DNA of 5,557 nucleotides from Spirochaetaceae bacterium (lineage in GTDB: Bacteria; Spirochaetota; Spirochaetia; DSM-2461): contig QKAI01000038.1 in the NCBI GenBank assembly GCA_003246505.1, forward strand, positions 1 to 5,557, read 5' to 3'. Numbering within the stretch: position 1 is the first letter of the stretch; each line of letters begins with the position of its first letter. The notes under the pieces are model-generated. The model was not told where the DNA came from. It made no database searches and saw only the letters and a list, made by a program, of their open reading frames with translations. Of the stretch, positions 5,275-5,557 are shown one piece after another. The position numbers were made by a program, and so were the translations under genes.

Positions 5275-5557
5275 GGCCGCCTCCCGGTTGTTTCTCCAGG
5301 AGACATTGACCCCGTAGTGATTGATCATGATGTTCTTGCGATACCGGCCGGGATTCATTCCCACGTAGCGCCGGAAGAGGGAATTGAAGAACCCGATATC
5401 GTTGTACCCCACCGCGTTGGCGATCTCATCGACGCATCTATCGGTGGTATGGAGCAGATGGATGGCCTGTTCAATCCGGAATTTCTGCAGAAACTGGAGG
5501 ATGGTGATTTTGTTATACTGCTTGAACACCCGCATCAGATGTTTCTGGGAGATGTGA
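5266..5557 (-). CDS. AraC-family transcriptional regulator, C-terminal part (N-terminus beyond right edge)
   Basis: The frame is open to the right edge, leaving 96 visible residues. They start inside the first helix-turn-helix (HISQKHLMRVFKQYNKIT) and contain the linker helix (FLQKFRIEQAIHLLHTT) and the second helix-turn-helix (VDEIANAVGYNDIGFFNSLF), ending with the RRYVGMNPGRYRK block that closes AraC domains. About 22 extra residues follow (NIMINHYGVNVSWRNN and so on). An ATG at 5535 is internal to the domain, so it is not the start. The sensory N-terminal domain is not in view, so no ligand can be suggested. It is convergent with the yczE-like gene and overlaps its stop by 9 bases. Confidence 0.93.
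   Translation of the reverse strand, partial: HISQKHLMRVFKQYNKITILQFLQKFRIEQAIHLLHTTDRCVDEIANAVGYNDIGFFNSLFRRYVGMNPGRYRKNIMINHYGVNVSWRNNREAALG

Noticed and set aside
1..5557. CRISPR arrays, tRNA or rRNA genes, insertion sequences, phage genes
   Set aside because: I saw no regularly spaced direct repeats, no cloverleaf or rRNA-like segments, and no transposase or integrase motifs on either strand.

Overview
The window is GC-rich, gene-dense bacterial DNA with ATG starts, Shine-Dalgarno sites and frequent start/stop overlaps. It is not phage or insertion-sequence DNA. The gene families (agmatine-to-putrescine enzymes, a U32 Fe-S protein, a YczE-type membrane protein) occur in many bacteria. 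A GC-rich spirochaete or other anaerobe would fit, but the sequence alone does not settle the phylum.

Left and centre (1-3918, all minus strand, transcribed right to left): an apparent operon. It starts with an ArsR-type winged-helix regulator (3358-3918). A stretch of about 385 bases follows, holding one plausible small gene (3147-3356) and one doubtful one (3032-3163). Then come aguA (agmatine deiminase, 1941-2972), aguB (N-carbamoylputrescine amidase, 1061-1948) and a U32-family protein that runs off the left edge (1-1060). aguA and aguB overlap by 8 bases, and the U32 ATG directly follows the aguB stop. AguA and AguB together turn agmatine into putrescine. No arginine decarboxylase is in view.

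Control region (3919-4073): an AT-rich divergent intergenic region with a readable sigma70-type promoter in each direction. The leftward promoter is followed by a 13-bp palindrome in the leader. The rightward promoter has a perfect 16-bp inverted repeat that fills most of its spacer and touches the -10 box, which is where a repressor would be expected to bind.

Right (4074-5274, plus strand): a 182-residue XRE-cupin regulator overlaps by 8 bases a six-helix YczE/YyaS/YitT-family membrane protein. A convergent AraC-family regulator (5266-5557, N-terminus outside the window) overlaps the end of the membrane gene by 9 bases.

Working model (inference): the XRE-cupin protein has the architecture and size of PuuR, the E. 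coli putrescine-responsive repressor, and it sits divergently from a putrescine-making operon. The window may therefore be a small polyamine module: synthesis on the left, sensing and possibly membrane transport on the right, with control concentrated in the 155-bp intergenic region. The sequence does not prove that the two sides are functionally linked.
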